Part shown: one piece after another, positions 34,764-43,912 of the stretch | Layout of the letters: every line of letters begins with the position of its first letter | Position numbering within the stretch: position 1 is the first letter of the stretch | Assembly (NCBI RefSeq): GCF_000733775.1 | Contig: NZ_JPOE01000005.1 | Span: 1,116,001-1,180,000 of the forward strand | Direction of reading: 5' to 3' | Length of the DNA: 64,000 bases | Origin: Thiomonas sp. FB-Cd | GTDB taxonomy: Bacteria; Pseudomonadota; Gammaproteobacteria; Burkholderiales; Burkholderiaceae_C | Notes under the pieces: generated by a model | Database searches by the model: none | What the model was told of the DNA's origin: nothing | Seen by the model: the letters and a program-made list of their open reading frames with translations, nothing else | Made by a program: the position numbers and the translations under genes

Positions 34764-35575
34764 TCCTCGGTTTGGACTATGGCTTCATGCGCCATGCGCT
34801 CTTGGCTGCCAGCAGCATCGCCGTGGCCAGCGCGGCGATCGGCTACTTCGTCACGCTACGGCGACAAGCCTTTGCCGCTCATGCGCTGTCGCACGTCGGC
34901 TTCACCGGCGCAGCAGGCGCCATTTTGCTGGGACTGAGCCCCTATCTCGGCCTGTTTGCCTTCACGCTGGCGGCTGCGCTGGCGCTGGGCCTGGCCGGCG
35001 GCAGGCTGCGCGAGCGCGATATCGGCATCGGCATGGTGCTGATGTTCGCGCTTGGCCTGGGCGTGCTGTTCCTTAACCTGTACACGGCCAACGCGCAGGC
35101 TGCCATGAGCATCCTGTTCGGCAGCATCGTCGGGATCACGGCGCAGCAGGCCGCCTTGTCGCTCGGCGTGGCACTCGCCTGCCTGCTGGCGCTTGCGGGC
35201 ATCTACCGCCCGCTGGCTTTCGCCAGCCTCAACCCCGAGGCCGCGCGCGCGCGCGGTGTGCCGGTGCGCGCTCTGGATCTTCTGTTTATCGCCGTGGTGG
35301 CTGCGGTGGTGGCCATTGCCGTGCCGGTGATCGGCGCACTGCTGATTTTCGCTTTCCTCATCGGCCCAGCCGCTGCAGCGCAGGCGCTGACGCGCGGCAT
35401 GGCGCGCGGCGTGCTGTTGGCCATGGCTCTTGCCCTCCTCCTCACCTGGGCCGGGCTCGCGGCAGCGTATTACATCGGCTATCCGTCCAGCACCTGGATT
35501 GCTTCGCTGAGTTTCGCACTCTACCTCGCAGCGCAATTCATGCGTCCCGCCGATGCGCCAGACGTCGCCTCCTGA
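34760..35575 (+). CDS. znuB: Zinc ABC transporter permease
   Basis: A 271-residue, ~8-helix permease of the ABC-3 family (ZnuB/MntB). It begins with GTG at 34760, overlapping the ATPase stop (GTGA), and reads VILGLDYGFMRHALLAA. Family features are the HALSHVGFTGAAGAILLG block and the C-terminal IPVIGALLIFAFLIGPAA-like segment (VPVIGALLIFAFLIGPAAAA). A longer frame back to 34712 would overlap the ATPase gene by 50 bases. Imports zinc (or manganese) with the two partners upstream. The Zur-like gene starts inside its 3' end. Confidence 0.9.
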   Translation: MILGLDYGFMRHALLAASSIAVASAAIGYFVTLRRQAFAAHALSHVGFTGAAGAILLGLSPYLGLFAFTLAAALALGLAGGRLRERDIGIGMVLMFALGLGVLFLNLYTANAQAAMSILFGSIVGITAQQAALSLGVALACLLALAGIYRPLAFASLNPEAARARGVPVRALDLLFIAVVAAVVAIAVPVIGALLIFAFLIGPAAAAQALTRGMARGVLLAMALALLLTWAGLAAAYYIGYPSSTWIASLSFALYLAAQFMRPADAPDVAS

Positions 35576-36026
35576 ATCCCTCGTGCGGGCCTCGGCACGA
35601 ATGGAGCAATTGGCCCAGACGCTGCGCCGGCACGGATTGCGTGCCACGCCGGCCGCGCTGGCAGTCCTGCATGCGCTCGATCAAGCGGCTGCGCCACTTG
35701 CACACGATGCCATCGCAGCCCGGCTGGCCACATCGTCGCCCGTCGATCGCGTCACGCTTTACCGAATCCTCGACCGCATGACCTGCGCCGGCTTGATCCA
35801 TCGCTTTCAGGGCCCGGACCGCACCTGGCGCTTCAGCTCGAATGCCAGCGGCAGCACGGCCAGCATATTTGCCTGCACGCGCTGCCACAGCGTGGCCCCG
35901 CTTCCTGCCGCTCCCGACTTACCGAAGGCGCTGGCCCAGGTGCAGGACAAACTGCGCCAGCAAGGACTGACGAGCCTGGCGACCGAAATTACCGTGCACG
36001 GACTGTGCCCGCGTTGCCAGGGTTGA
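35553..36026 (+). CDS. zur: Fur-family regulator, Zur-like
   Basis: A 157-residue winged-helix repressor. The N-terminal DNA-binding part has LRRHGLRATPAALAVLHAL and the recognition segment RVTLYRILDRMTCAGLIHRF. The dimerisation domain keeps two CxxC pairs for structural zinc (FACTRCHSV and GLCPRCQG). The HHxH-type regulatory metal motif that normally precedes the first CxxC is missing (SNASGSTASIFACTRC), so its sensory site must be built differently. It overlaps the permease 3' end by 23 bases, and the 7-1-7 palindrome upstream of znuA is its probable target. Confidence 0.88.
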   Translation: MRQTSPPESLVRASARMEQLAQTLRRHGLRATPAALAVLHALDQAAAPLAHDAIAARLATSSPVDRVTLYRILDRMTCAGLIHRFQGPDRTWRFSSNASGSTASIFACTRCHSVAPLPAAPDLPKALAQVQDKLRQQGLTSLATEITVHGLCPRCQG

Positions 36027-36041
36027 CCCAAGCCCGCTGCG

Positions 36042-36203
36042 TCAAAGGTGTGAAGCGGCGGTGCCCGCAAGCCACGACACGGCGCTGGCCAAGAGGAAAA
36101 TGAGAAACTTCGTGTTGGACGCGAGCCCGATGTTCTCGAAAAGGCGTCGCAGCCACCACACCGCCACCGGGTAGGAAATGAAGGATACGGCCAAGCCAAA
36201 CAT
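36042..36203 (-). CDS. Possible 53-residue membrane protein
   Basis: A short frame reading MFGLAVSFISYPVAVWWLRR, then LFENIGLASNTKFLIFLLAS and ending AVSWLAGTAASHL. It has two hydrophobic segments around a short polar loop, which is unlike the surrounding GC-rich noise. It is too short for most ORF lists. No strong ribosome-binding site precedes the ATG. It could be a real small protein or the tail of a decayed gene. Confidence 0.4.
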   Translation of the reverse strand: MFGLAVSFISYPVAVWWLRRLFENIGLASNTKFLIFLLASAVSWLAGTAASHL

Positions 36204-36298
36204 GGGTCACAGCGGACAGGTTCGCGTATGGCCCGCATTATCGGCAGGGTCGCCTCGACGCACTGTGTGCGCCTGTAACAGGAAACGCCGTCACCTCC

Positions 36299-37252
36299 TC
36301 ACGCGGAGGCTTTCGTGCCGGGCGTCGCGGAGCCCTGGGCCGTTGCCGACCAAGGCCAGAGCGTGGGATCGGCAAAACAGTCCTTCAGATAGTCCACCCA
36401 CAGCCGCAGGCGCAACGGCATGTGCTTGCGTTGCGCAAATACGGCGTGAATGCCCACGGGAGGCGCGCAGAAGTCGGCAAGGACCTCCACCAAACGTCCG
36501 GCTGCCAAGTCTTCGCCCACTTCCCACATCGAGCGCCAAGCCAGGCCGTGACCCTCCAGGCACCACTGATGGAGCACCGCCCCGTCGGTGCAGTCAAGGG
36601 GACCGCTCACGCGCAAGTGCTGCAGTTCGCCATCAATTTGAAAGACCCATCCGCGGGGCTGGCTTGCCACCGAGGAATAGGCCAGGCAGCGGTGACGCGA
36701 TAGATCCTGCGGCGTGTGCGGCGCCCCATGGCGGCCGATGTAGGCTGCCGAGGCCACGCAGGCACGACGGCTTTCACCCAAGCGAACGCCAATCAGCGAC
36801 GAGTCAGCTAGCGCGCTCACGCGCACGGCGCAATCGTAGCCTTCGTTGACCAGGTCAACGAGGCGGTCGGTCAGGTCCAGCGACAAGGTGACGTCGGGAT
36901 TGCGCTCGCGGAACGCAGGCACCAGCGGCGCGACATGCTTGCGGCCAAACCCGGCGGGTGCGGTAATGCGCAGGTGACCGCTGGCCTTGACCCCGCCGGC
37001 TGTCACGCTGGCTTCCGCGCTTTGCAGGTCGGCAAGCAGCCGCTGGCAGTCTTCCAGGAAGGACACGCCTTCGTGCGTGAGCGTGATGCGCCGGGTGGTG
37101 CGCACCAGCAACTTGACCCCCAAGCGGGCCTCCAGCCCGTCGATGCGTCGCCCAATGATTGCGGGCGCCACGCCCTCGGCATTTGCCGCGGCCGTCAGGC
37201 TTCCGCGGCTGGCTACGGCGACGAACGTTTCCATCTGCTTGAGTCGATCCAT
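36299..37252 (-). CDS. LysR-type transcriptional regulator
   Basis: A 317-residue LTTR. The N-terminal HTH is MDRLKQMETFVAVASRGSLT, AAANAEGVAPAIIGRRIDGLE, LVRTTRRITLT. The effector domain follows, with the typical ASGHLRITAPAGFGRKHVAPL start of the CrgA/YafC-like subgroup. Start at ATG 37252; the frame to 37306 adds a non-family leader. It is divergent from malate synthase across 252 bases, so it may regulate that gene, but I saw no clear T-N11-A site I would trust. Confidence 0.9.
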   Translation of the reverse strand: MDRLKQMETFVAVASRGSLTAAANAEGVAPAIIGRRIDGLEARLGVKLLVRTTRRITLTHEGVSFLEDCQRLLADLQSAEASVTAGGVKASGHLRITAPAGFGRKHVAPLVPAFRERNPDVTLSLDLTDRLVDLVNEGYDCAVRVSALADSSLIGVRLGESRRACVASAAYIGRHGAPHTPQDLSRHRCLAYSSVASQPRGWVFQIDGELQHLRVSGPLDCTDGAVLHQWCLEGHGLAWRSMWEVGEDLAAGRLVEVLADFCAPPVGIHAVFAQRKHMPLRLRLWVDYLKDCFADPTLWPWSATAQGSATPGTKASA

Positions 37253-37504
37253 GTTGGTGGGCTTCCTGATTCGGGTGTGCAGGCGAGGGACCCTTTCAAA
37301 TTTCATGGGTATCCAGACCGCGATTCGGCCTTATTACCGCCATTCATGTCAAGACTGTCTTACGCTGGCACGGCCACGGCGCGCCCCGATCGACCTACAC
37401 TTTGCAGTGCAGCATAAAAAATAGCTTTCGCGCCAAGAGCGACATGTCCAATTGACGCACCGCATCATTTTTTAGTTCTGAAAAGCCGTTCACAGGAGAT
37501 TCGC

Positions 37505-39091
37505 ATGCAATCCATAGACCTGCCCCAGGGCATCAGCATCACCGCTCCCCACAACCCGGCGTTCGACGGCGTGCTTACGCCGCAGGCGCTGAGCTTCGTG
37601 GCGACGCTACACCGGGCCTTTGAGCCACGCCGCCAAGCGCTCCTGGCCGAACGCGCGGCACGCACGAAGCGGCTCGATGCAGGCGAGCGCCCTGACTTTC
37701 TCCCCGACACACTTGCCATCCGTGAGGGGAATTGGAGCATTGCCGCGCTGCCGAAGCCGCTCGTGAAGCGGCGCGTGGAGATCACCGGTCCAGTGGATCG
37801 CAAGATGGTCATCAACGCCTTCAACTCAGGCGCCGACAGTTACATGGCGGACTTCGAGGATGCGAATACCCCGAACTGGGACAATCAGATCCAGGGTCAG
37901 ATCAACCTGTCGGAAGCCATACGCCGCACCATCGTGCTTGAGCAGGGCGGCAAAACCTACAAGCTGAACGACCAGATCGCCACGCTGCAGGTGCGCCCGC
38001 GTGGCTGGCATCTGGACGAGAAGCACATGCGCGTGGACGGCCAGCGCGTGAGCGGCTCCTTGTTTGATTTCGGCCTTTATCTCTTTCACAACGCGAAAGA
38101 GCTCATCGGGCGCGGCGCGGGGCCCTACTTCTATCTGCCGAAGCTGGAAAGTCATCTGGAGGCCCGCCTGTGGAATGACGTGTTTGTGATGGCCCAGGAC
38201 ACACTTGGCATTCCACGGGGCACCATCAAGGCCACGGTGCTGGTGGAGACGATCCTGGCCGCGTTCGAAATGGATGAAATCCTCTACGAACTTCGCGAAC
38301 ACAGTGCTGGCCTGAACGCAGGGCGCTGGGACTACATCTTCAGCGCCATCAAGAAGTTCAAAGTCGACCGCAACTTTTGCCTGGCCGACCGCGCGCAGAT
38401 CACCATGAACGTGCCCTTCATGCGGGCCTACGCGCTCCTTCTGCTCAAAACCTGCCATCGCCGTGGCGCGCCAGCCATTGGTGGCATGAGCGCGTTAATC
38501 CCCATCAAGAATGATCCGGAGAAAAATGCCCGCGCCATGGAGGGCATCCGCGCTGACAAGCGGCGCGATGCAACCGACGGCTATGACGGCGGCTGGGTCG
38601 CCCACCCGGGGTTGGTTGCCTCCGCGATGGAGGAGTTTGTTGCCGTCCTTGGCAACAAGCCGAATCAGATCGAAAAGACGCGCGATGACGTGACCGTCAC
38701 GGCTGCCGATTTGCTCAACTTCGTGCCTGAACAGCCGATTACGGAAGCGGGCGTGCGCAACAACATCAACGTCGGCATCCATTACCTCGGTGCATGGCTT
38801 TCCGGCAGCGGTGCCGTGCCCATTCACAACTTGATGGAAGACGCCGCCACGGCTGAAATCTCACGCAGCCAAGTGTGGCAGTGGATCCAGTCTCCAAAGG
38901 GCGTGCTTGACGACGGGCGCAAGGTCACGGCCGACATGGTGCGTGCGCTCATACCCGAAGAGCTTGCCCGTGTGAAGGCAACCGGCGCCCATGGGCAGTT
39001 CGACAAGGCTGCGCAGATTTTCGAGCGTATGGCCACCGGTCAGGAATTCACGGAATTCCTGACGTTGCCGCTGTATGAAGAATTGGGCTGA
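37505..39091 (+). CDS. aceB: Malate synthase A
   Basis: A 528-residue enzyme condensing glyoxylate with acetyl-CoA in the glyoxylate cycle. Signatures: [31 protein letters not shown] (catalytic Arg region), [18 protein letters not shown] and [10 protein letters not shown]. Length is that of isoform A. It has an AGGAGA before the ATG. Isocitrate lyase is not in the window. Malate synthase would use acetyl-CoA of the kind a phosphoketolase shunt supplies, which makes the proximity suggestive. Confidence 0.95.
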   Translation: MQSIDLPQGISITAPHNPAFDGVLTPQALSFVATLHRAFEPRRQALLAERAARTKRLDAGERPDFLPDTLAIREGNWSIAALPKPLVKRRVEITGPVDRKMVINAFNSGADSYMADFEDANTPNWDNQIQGQINLSEAIRRTIVLEQGGKTYKLNDQIATLQVRPRGWHLDEKHMRVDGQRVSGSLFDFGLYLFHNAKELIGRGAGPYFYLPKLESHLEARLWNDVFVMAQDTLGIPRGTIKATVLVETILAAFEMDEILYELREHSAGLNAGRWDYIFSAIKKFKVDRNFCLADRAQITMNVPFMRAYALLLLKTCHRRGAPAIGGMSALIPIKNDPEKNARAMEGIRADKRRDATDGYDGGWVAHPGLVASAMEEFVAVLGNKPNQIEKTRDDVTVTAADLLNFVPEQPITEAGVRNNINVGIHYLGAWLSGSGAVPIHNLMEDAATAEISRSQVWQWIQSPKGVLDDGRKVTADMVRALIPEELARVKATGAHGQFDKAAQIFERMATGQEFTEFLTLPLYEELG

Positions 39092-39137
39092 GCGACGCCC
39101 CCGCAGCAGTCCTTGCTGCTGCCTTGCGCGGGTTGGG

Positions 39138-39332
39138 TCAGGTCTTGGGCAAGGAGTCGATCTCCAGTCCATGGGCTGCGACCCCGCACTGCGCGACGGC
39201 GTGCCGCGTTTTTTCACACTGATGCTTCGCAAGAAGGGCGACGATGTCCGAAGTGCGCCCTTCCAATCCCCGATCCACGATGGCATCGATGTAACCAGCC
39301 TCACCTGGATATCCCTGGGGCGGCGGGATCCT
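39138..39332 (-). pseudogene. Open frame with coding-like sequence, no start codon, family unknown
   Basis: A 64-codon minus-strand frame bounded by TGA upstream (39333-39335) and TGA at 39138. It reads GYPGEAGYIDAIVDRGLEGR, then TSDIVALLAKHQCEKTRHAV and AQCGVAAHGLEIDSL. Composition looks like the C-terminus of a helical protein, but it has no Met near the front and I cannot name it. It may be a truncated remnant at the edge of the accessory region. The rest of the 39092-39590 gap shows nothing. Confidence 0.25.
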
Positions 39333-39590
39333 TCAGGGAACACAGTGCGGAGATGCCCAACGGTTTGCGTGCAGGCGCCACGATCCAAGCCTAGCCCGCA
39401 TCGGCAATCTTGAGTCGGTCCTGCATTGCGCCGGTCGAGCAGGGCAGGGAGATGGCGCCGGCTCGTCGGGCAATGCTGAGAGTCATCGAGGCGGCTCGAC
39501 CAAATGGCTGGGTTTCGTCGCAGCAAATCCAGCACTTAGGCTGGGTGCTCGGCACACCGCACACGCACCCGTTGTCAAGCGCCGGGAAAA

Positions 39591-39788
39591 TCAGGTGGTG
39601 GTGCCGGGGGCTGCCCCGGGCACCTCTGCAGGGCTTGGGCTATCGTTTGCAGCACTACCGCCCTGGGCATCGCCCGAAGTCGGGTGATCGTCCGGCTTGT
39701 GCGCCTTGCGCTGGAGCTTTTCCTGCTTCTTGCGCTGCTTGGCGAGTTCCTTCTGGCGTTTTTCGTAGGAGTAATTCGGCTTGGCCAA
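39591..39788 (-). CDS. Small basic protein (65 residues), TTG start
   Basis: Begins at TTG 39788, preceded by AGGA. The protein reads MAKPNYSYEKRQKELAKQRK then KQEKLQRKAHKPDD, followed by a Gly/Ser/Pro-rich tail. Short KR-rich proteins with the same MAKPNYS(F/Y)xKRQ(R/K)ELAK start are widespread in betaproteobacteria, usually unannotated. A nucleic-acid or ribosome-associated role is plausible from charge only. A gene-poor 1.1 kb region lies just beyond its start. Confidence 0.7.
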   Translation of the reverse strand: MAKPNYSYEKRQKELAKQRKKQEKLQRKAHKPDDHPTSGDAQGGSAANDSPSPAEVPGAAPGTTT

Positions 39789-40919
39789 TGGTTATCCTGA
39801 TGAAGTGAGAAAGGGTGAAAGCACGCGGCGGCGAACCGATCGGACGCGCCGCGCCGTTTTCGCTGTGAAAGCGGCCTCGATTATTGCCCATCCAATGACG
39901 ACGCGTGACTCGATTTCCACGCGAACCGCCACCGACAGCATCCACTCGACGTTGCCCGTGAAGAAATCACACCGTGAAACGGCGGTGGTTCAGCTTAGCA
40001 CTTCGTCGAGCCAGCCGGGGGCGAATCAACAGGATGTGCCGATCTCGCTGTGACCCGGCGCTCTCTCACTTCGATTTTGCAGCCACTGATCCCCCGCGCG
40101 CATGCTCCCGGTCACCCGTTCGTCTGCGTGCGGATCAATCAGGCATTGCCGCGGACAGCTATGGCCATCTTCGGGCCCATGCTGCCGATCGAAGCAATTC
40201 GCTTGAGCTGCACGCAGGGCGGCGATCCGAAAAAGGGCTCGACTGGAGAGGAAGATCCTTGGGTTTCTCAGCTTATGCGTGGCCGCGTCCCACGCGGCGG
40301 ATGCACTTGACCTCGCGCCCGAAATTGTTAGGACATGCATGCCTGCTGGGTCGTGCATGTTGCCCCGGAAGTCGATTGGCGCGCTCTGCGCGACCCTTGT
40401 GGTCACGCCTTGGTGCGGCAGCGTACAGACGCATGCTGTTCGCGCCACCAAAGTGCAGTGGGCCCGTTCACCTGTATCTCGATAGGAAACCATCATGGGT
40501 TACTCAACATCCGCTGTGGCGCGGCTGGAGATCTGGCGCTTGGAGCTTGTGCAGGTCCGCTGGGGCCCCAAGGCAACCCGCGCAAGACGGAAATGCACGG
40601 GATGACCGGCGATGTCGGCGTGAAGGGAACTTGAGCAAGGAGTGGCGGCACCCTCGTTGTCGTCCGACCGCCGCACGCGCCTGTCGCGCAGCAGGCGGGC
40701 GGTTTATGTGAATGCTGCGATCAGCCGCCGTGCAACACCATGTCCGAATCAGCACATCGACTCGGCCAGTCTGCAATCACTGCTTCGCGCCCAGAGAAGG
40801 TCTTGCGCACTGATCAACATCTGTTGTCCCGTTGGCTTTCGTTGCTGCCGACAACGATCGCATGAGCACGTGGCGTGTGTTGCAGCCGTTCGTCCGGCTG
40901 CGTACGGAAACCCAGAGCC
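39789..40919. other. 1.1-kb gene-poor stretch before phosphoketolase
   Basis: I see no gene I can support here. Long frames exist on both strands (for example 39974-40711) but are Arg/Ser/Cys-rich with no family pattern. One frame (about 40240-40485) has a signal-peptide-like segment (ILGFLSLCVAASHAADALDL) but no proper start codon, so it may be a decayed secreted protein. No repeats or transposase motifs stand out. Confidence 0.4.
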
Positions 40920-43370
40920 ATGAAAACACCCACACTTTCGACCGATTTGCTGCAGCGCATGGACGCCTACTGGCGTGCCGCCAATTACCTGGCGGTCGGC
41001 CAGATTTTCCTGTGTGACAACCCGCTGCTGAAACGACCGCTGGCGCTGGCGGACGTGAAACACATGCTGCTCGGCCACTGGGGCACCACGCCAGGGCAGA
41101 ACTTTATCTACGTCCACCTGAACCGGCTCATCAAGCAATACGACCTCGACATGATCTATGTCTCCGGCCCCGGCCATGGGGGCCCGGCTGTGGTTGGCAA
41201 CACCTATCTGGAAGGCACGTACAGCGAGATCTATCCCGATATCAGCCAGGACGAAGCGGGACTGCAAAAGCTGTTCAAGCAGTTTTCGTTTCCCGGCGGC
41301 ATTCCCAGCCACGCCTCGCCGGAGTGCCCCGGCTCAATCCACGAAGGCGGCGAACTGGGCTACTCGCTCAGCCACTCGTTCGGCGCGGTGTTCGACAACC
41401 CCGGCCTGATCGTCGCATGTGTCATTGGCGATGGCGAAGCCGAGACGGGGGCGCTGGCCACCTCGTGGCACTCGAACAAGTTTCTCGATGCGGCGACAGA
41501 CGGCGCGGTGCTGCCAATCCTGCATCTGAACGGCTACAAGATTTCCAACCCCACCGTGCTCGCGCGCATCAGTCACGAGGAGCTGGAGCAGTTGCTGCGC
41601 GGCTATGGCTGGGCGCCGATCTTCGTCGAAGGGCACGAGCCGGCGCTGATGCACGCGGCGATGGCGACCGCGCTCGACGCGGCGCTGGAGCAGATCAGGT
41701 CGATCCAGCGCGACGCCCGTGAGCATGGCAATTTCACGCGGGCGCGCTGGCCGATGATCGTTCTCAGGTCGCCCAAGGGCTGGACCGGGCCGAAGGTGGT
41801 CGATGGCCTGCAGATCGAAGGCACCTTCCGGGCGCATCAGGTGCCCATCGCGATATCGGCCTCCTCGCCGCCCGAACATCTGCAGCAGCTGGAAGCCTGG
41901 CTGAAGAGCTACCACCCCGAGGAACTGTTCGACTCCCACGGCCGCTTGCGGCCGGAGCTGGCCGAACTGGCGCCCACAGGCACGCGTCGCATGGGAGCCA
42001 ATCCGCATGCCAACGGCGGCATCCTGCTGCGCGACCTGCGCATGCCCGATTTCCGCGACTACGCCGGCGCCGTGCCGCAACCGGGTGCGCCCGGTTGCGG
42101 CGATACCCACGTGCTCGGCCCATTTCTGCGCGACGTGGCGAGAAACAATGGCGCGCAGCGGAATTTCCGCGTGTTCGGCCCGGACGAGACGCTCTCCAAC
42201 GGGCTGGAGTCCCTGTTCGAGGTCACAATGCGCCAGTGGGACGCAGCCACCTTGGCGAACGACGAATGGCTGGCTCCCAGCGGCCGGGTGATGGAAATGC
42301 TCAGCGAACACCAGTGCGAAGGCTGGCTGGAAGGCTATCTGCTGACAGGGCGGCACGGCCTGTTCAATTGCTACGAGGCGTTCGTTCACATCGTCGATTC
42401 GATGTTCAACCAGCACGCCAAGTGGCTGCAAGTCAGCTCGCACCTTCCCTGGCGGCACAAGATCGCCTCGCTCAATTACCTGCTGGCCTCGCATGTCTGG
42501 CAGCAAGACCACAACGGCTTCACGCACCAGGACCCGGGTTTTATCGACGTGGTCATGAACAAGAAGGCGGGGGTCGTGCGCGTCTACTTCCCGCCGGATG
42601 CCAACTGCCTGCTGTCGGTGATGGATCACTGCCTGCGCAGCCGCCACTACGTCAACGTGGTGGTCGCGGGCAAGCATCCGGCACCGCAGTGGCTGGACAT
42701 GGAGGCCGCGGTCAAGCATTGCGCTGAGGGCATCGGCATCTGGCAATGGGCCAGCAACGATCAGGAGGGAGACTCGCCCGACGTCGTGATGGCCTGCTGC
42801 GGCGACGTGCCCACGAAGGAGACGCTGGCCGCGGTATCGATCCTGCGCGAGCACCTGCCCGCGCTGAAGATTCGCGTGGTCAACGTGGTCGACCTGATGC
42901 GCCTGCAACCGCAAAGCGAGCATCCGCATGGCTTGAGCGACGTCGACTTCGACGCGCTGTTCACCGCGGACAAGCCGGTCATCTTCGCCTTCCACGCCTA
43001 CCCGTGGGCAATCCACCGGCTAACCTATCGCCGTACCAACCACCACAACGTCCACGTCCGTGGCTACAAGGAAGAAGGCACCATCACGACGCCGTTCGAC
43101 ATGACCGTGCTGAACGAGCTGGACCGTTTCCATCTGGTGATGGACGTGGTCGACCGCTTGCCGCAAACCGGCGACCGTGGCGTGTACCTGAAGCAGCAAA
43201 TCCAGGACAAGCTGATCGAGCACAAACACTACATCGACCAGCATGGCGAGGACATGCCCGAAATCCGCAACTGGGCATGGGCCATCCGCAATGAACACGC
43301 CAATGTCCAAAGACGGCACAAGGAAACCGCCACGAAACCGGACGCCGACCCGGCTAAGCCTGCAGCGTAG
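40920..43370 (+). CDS. xfp: Phosphoketolase (xylulose-5-P / fructose-6-P)
   Basis: An 816-residue TPP enzyme that cleaves xylulose-5-P (or fructose-6-P) with phosphate to acetyl-P plus glyceraldehyde-3-P (or erythrose-4-P). Signatures: [59 protein letters not shown] (TPP/Mg), [14 protein letters not shown] and the C-terminal [18 protein letters not shown]. Start at 40920 ([12 protein letters not shown]); a frame to 40875 uses a non-ATG start. Right after its stop the same frame continues into a P-type ATPase N-terminal remnant. It converges on the sugar operon that would feed it. Confidence 0.96.
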   Translation: MKTPTLSTDLLQRMDAYWRAANYLAVGQIFLCDNPLLKRPLALADVKHMLLGHWGTTPGQNFIYVHLNRLIKQYDLDMIYVSGPGHGGPAVVGNTYLEGTYSEIYPDISQDEAGLQKLFKQFSFPGGIPSHASPECPGSIHEGGELGYSLSHSFGAVFDNPGLIVACVIGDGEAETGALATSWHSNKFLDAATDGAVLPILHLNGYKISNPTVLARISHEELEQLLRGYGWAPIFVEGHEPALMHAAMATALDAALEQIRSIQRDAREHGNFTRARWPMIVLRSPKGWTGPKVVDGLQIEGTFRAHQVPIAISASSPPEHLQQLEAWLKSYHPEELFDSHGRLRPELAELAPTGTRRMGANPHANGGILLRDLRMPDFRDYAGAVPQPGAPGCGDTHVLGPFLRDVARNNGAQRNFRVFGPDETLSNGLESLFEVTMRQWDAATLANDEWLAPSGRVMEMLSEHQCEGWLEGYLLTGRHGLFNCYEAFVHIVDSMFNQHAKWLQVSSHLPWRHKIASLNYLLASHVWQQDHNGFTHQDPGFIDVVMNKKAGVVRVYFPPDANCLLSVMDHCLRSRHYVNVVVAGKHPAPQWLDMEAAVKHCAEGIGIWQWASNDQEGDSPDVVMACCGDVPTKETLAAVSILREHLPALKIRVVNVVDLMRLQPQSEHPHGLSDVDFDALFTADKPVIFAFHAYPWAIHRLTYRRTNHHNVHVRGYKEEGTITTPFDMTVLNELDRFHLVMDVVDRLPQTGDRGVYLKQQIQDKLIEHKHYIDQHGEDMPEIRNWAWAIRNEHANVQRRHKETATKPDADPAKPAA

Positions 43371-43379
43371 CCCGCGGCA

Positions 43380-43484
43380 AAGGATGACCTGAAAACCGAG
43401 CCGCTGCCGGCGCTGGAAACGAAGCTGCGGTCCTTGCCCGAGGGCCTCACGCAAGCTGCGGTATCCAGGCGTCTGTCAGCACAA
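43380..43484 (+). pseudogene. P3A-type ATPase N-terminal remnant
   Basis: Immediately after the phosphoketolase stop, in the same frame, the sequence reads KDDLKTEPLPALETKLRSLP then EGLTQAAVSRRLSAQ. This is the N-terminal cation-ATPase domain pattern (L-x-x-L...GLT-x-A-x-x-RL) of proton-efflux P-type ATPases. It breaks off where TnpB homology begins. It has no start codon of its own. Confidence 0.55.
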
Positions 43485-43494
43485 GTTCTCGCGC

Positions 43495-43845
43495 CGAGCC
43501 AAGAGCGGCCTGAACAAGTCCATTCTCGATCAGGGCTGGGCCGAGTTCCGCAGGCAACTGGACGACAAGCTCCAGTGGAGTGGCGGGTGGCTTGTTGCGG
43601 TGCCGCCGCACCACACCAGTCAGACCTGTCCATGCTGCGGCCACATCGCGGCCGACAATCGCCGCACGCAGGCGCAATTCAAGTGCGTGGCGTGTGGCCA
43701 TGCGAACCACGCCGACCTGGTTGGCGCGATGAATATCCTGGCGCGGGGACACCGCGTTGCAGCCCGTGGAGAGGTGGCGCATTCAGGCCCCTCGATGAAG
43801 CAGGAACCCACCGAAGCGACTGCGCACGAGGTCACTCATGCCTAG
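43495..43845 (+). pseudogene. TnpB (IS200/IS605 OrfB) C-terminal remnant
   Basis: The frame from about 43495 reads RAKSGLNKSILDQGWAEFRR, PHHTSQTCPCCGHIAADNRR, and CVACGHANHADLVGAMNILA. These are the RuvC-II-adjacent helix, the CxxC...CxxC zinc finger and the RuvC-III Asp (HADLVGAMN) of TnpB. Everything N-terminal, including RuvC-I, is missing and is replaced by the ATPase fragment. The frame ends at a stop at 43843. It is a dead copy, but the zinc finger and the right end of the element remain. Confidence 0.85.
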
Positions 43846-43852
43846 CGCCGCA

Positions 43853-43912
43853 GGAATCCCCGTCCTTGCCGCGCAAGCGGTGGCCACTGGCCAAGGGCGG
43901 GGTGGATGTCAA
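43853..43912 (+). mobile_element. Right end of an IS200/IS605-type element
   Basis: Just downstream of the TnpB stop lies ggaatccccgtccttg, an imperfect inverted match to caagggcggggtggatgtcaa at about 43892-43912 (stem of 11 bases with one mismatch). The gaatcccc...ggatgtcaa pattern is the usual right end of these elements, near where the guide RNA of TnpB would be made. The final tca also serves as the stop codon of the next minus-strand gene. Confidence 0.55.

Noticed and set aside
37253-37504. LysR operator between the LysR gene and malate synthase
   Set aside because: Several T-N11-A matches occur by chance; none forms a convincing dyad.
41334-43016. 560-codon open frame on the minus strand
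   Set aside because: Antisense shadow of phosphoketolase, which has all its catalytic motifs on the plus strand.
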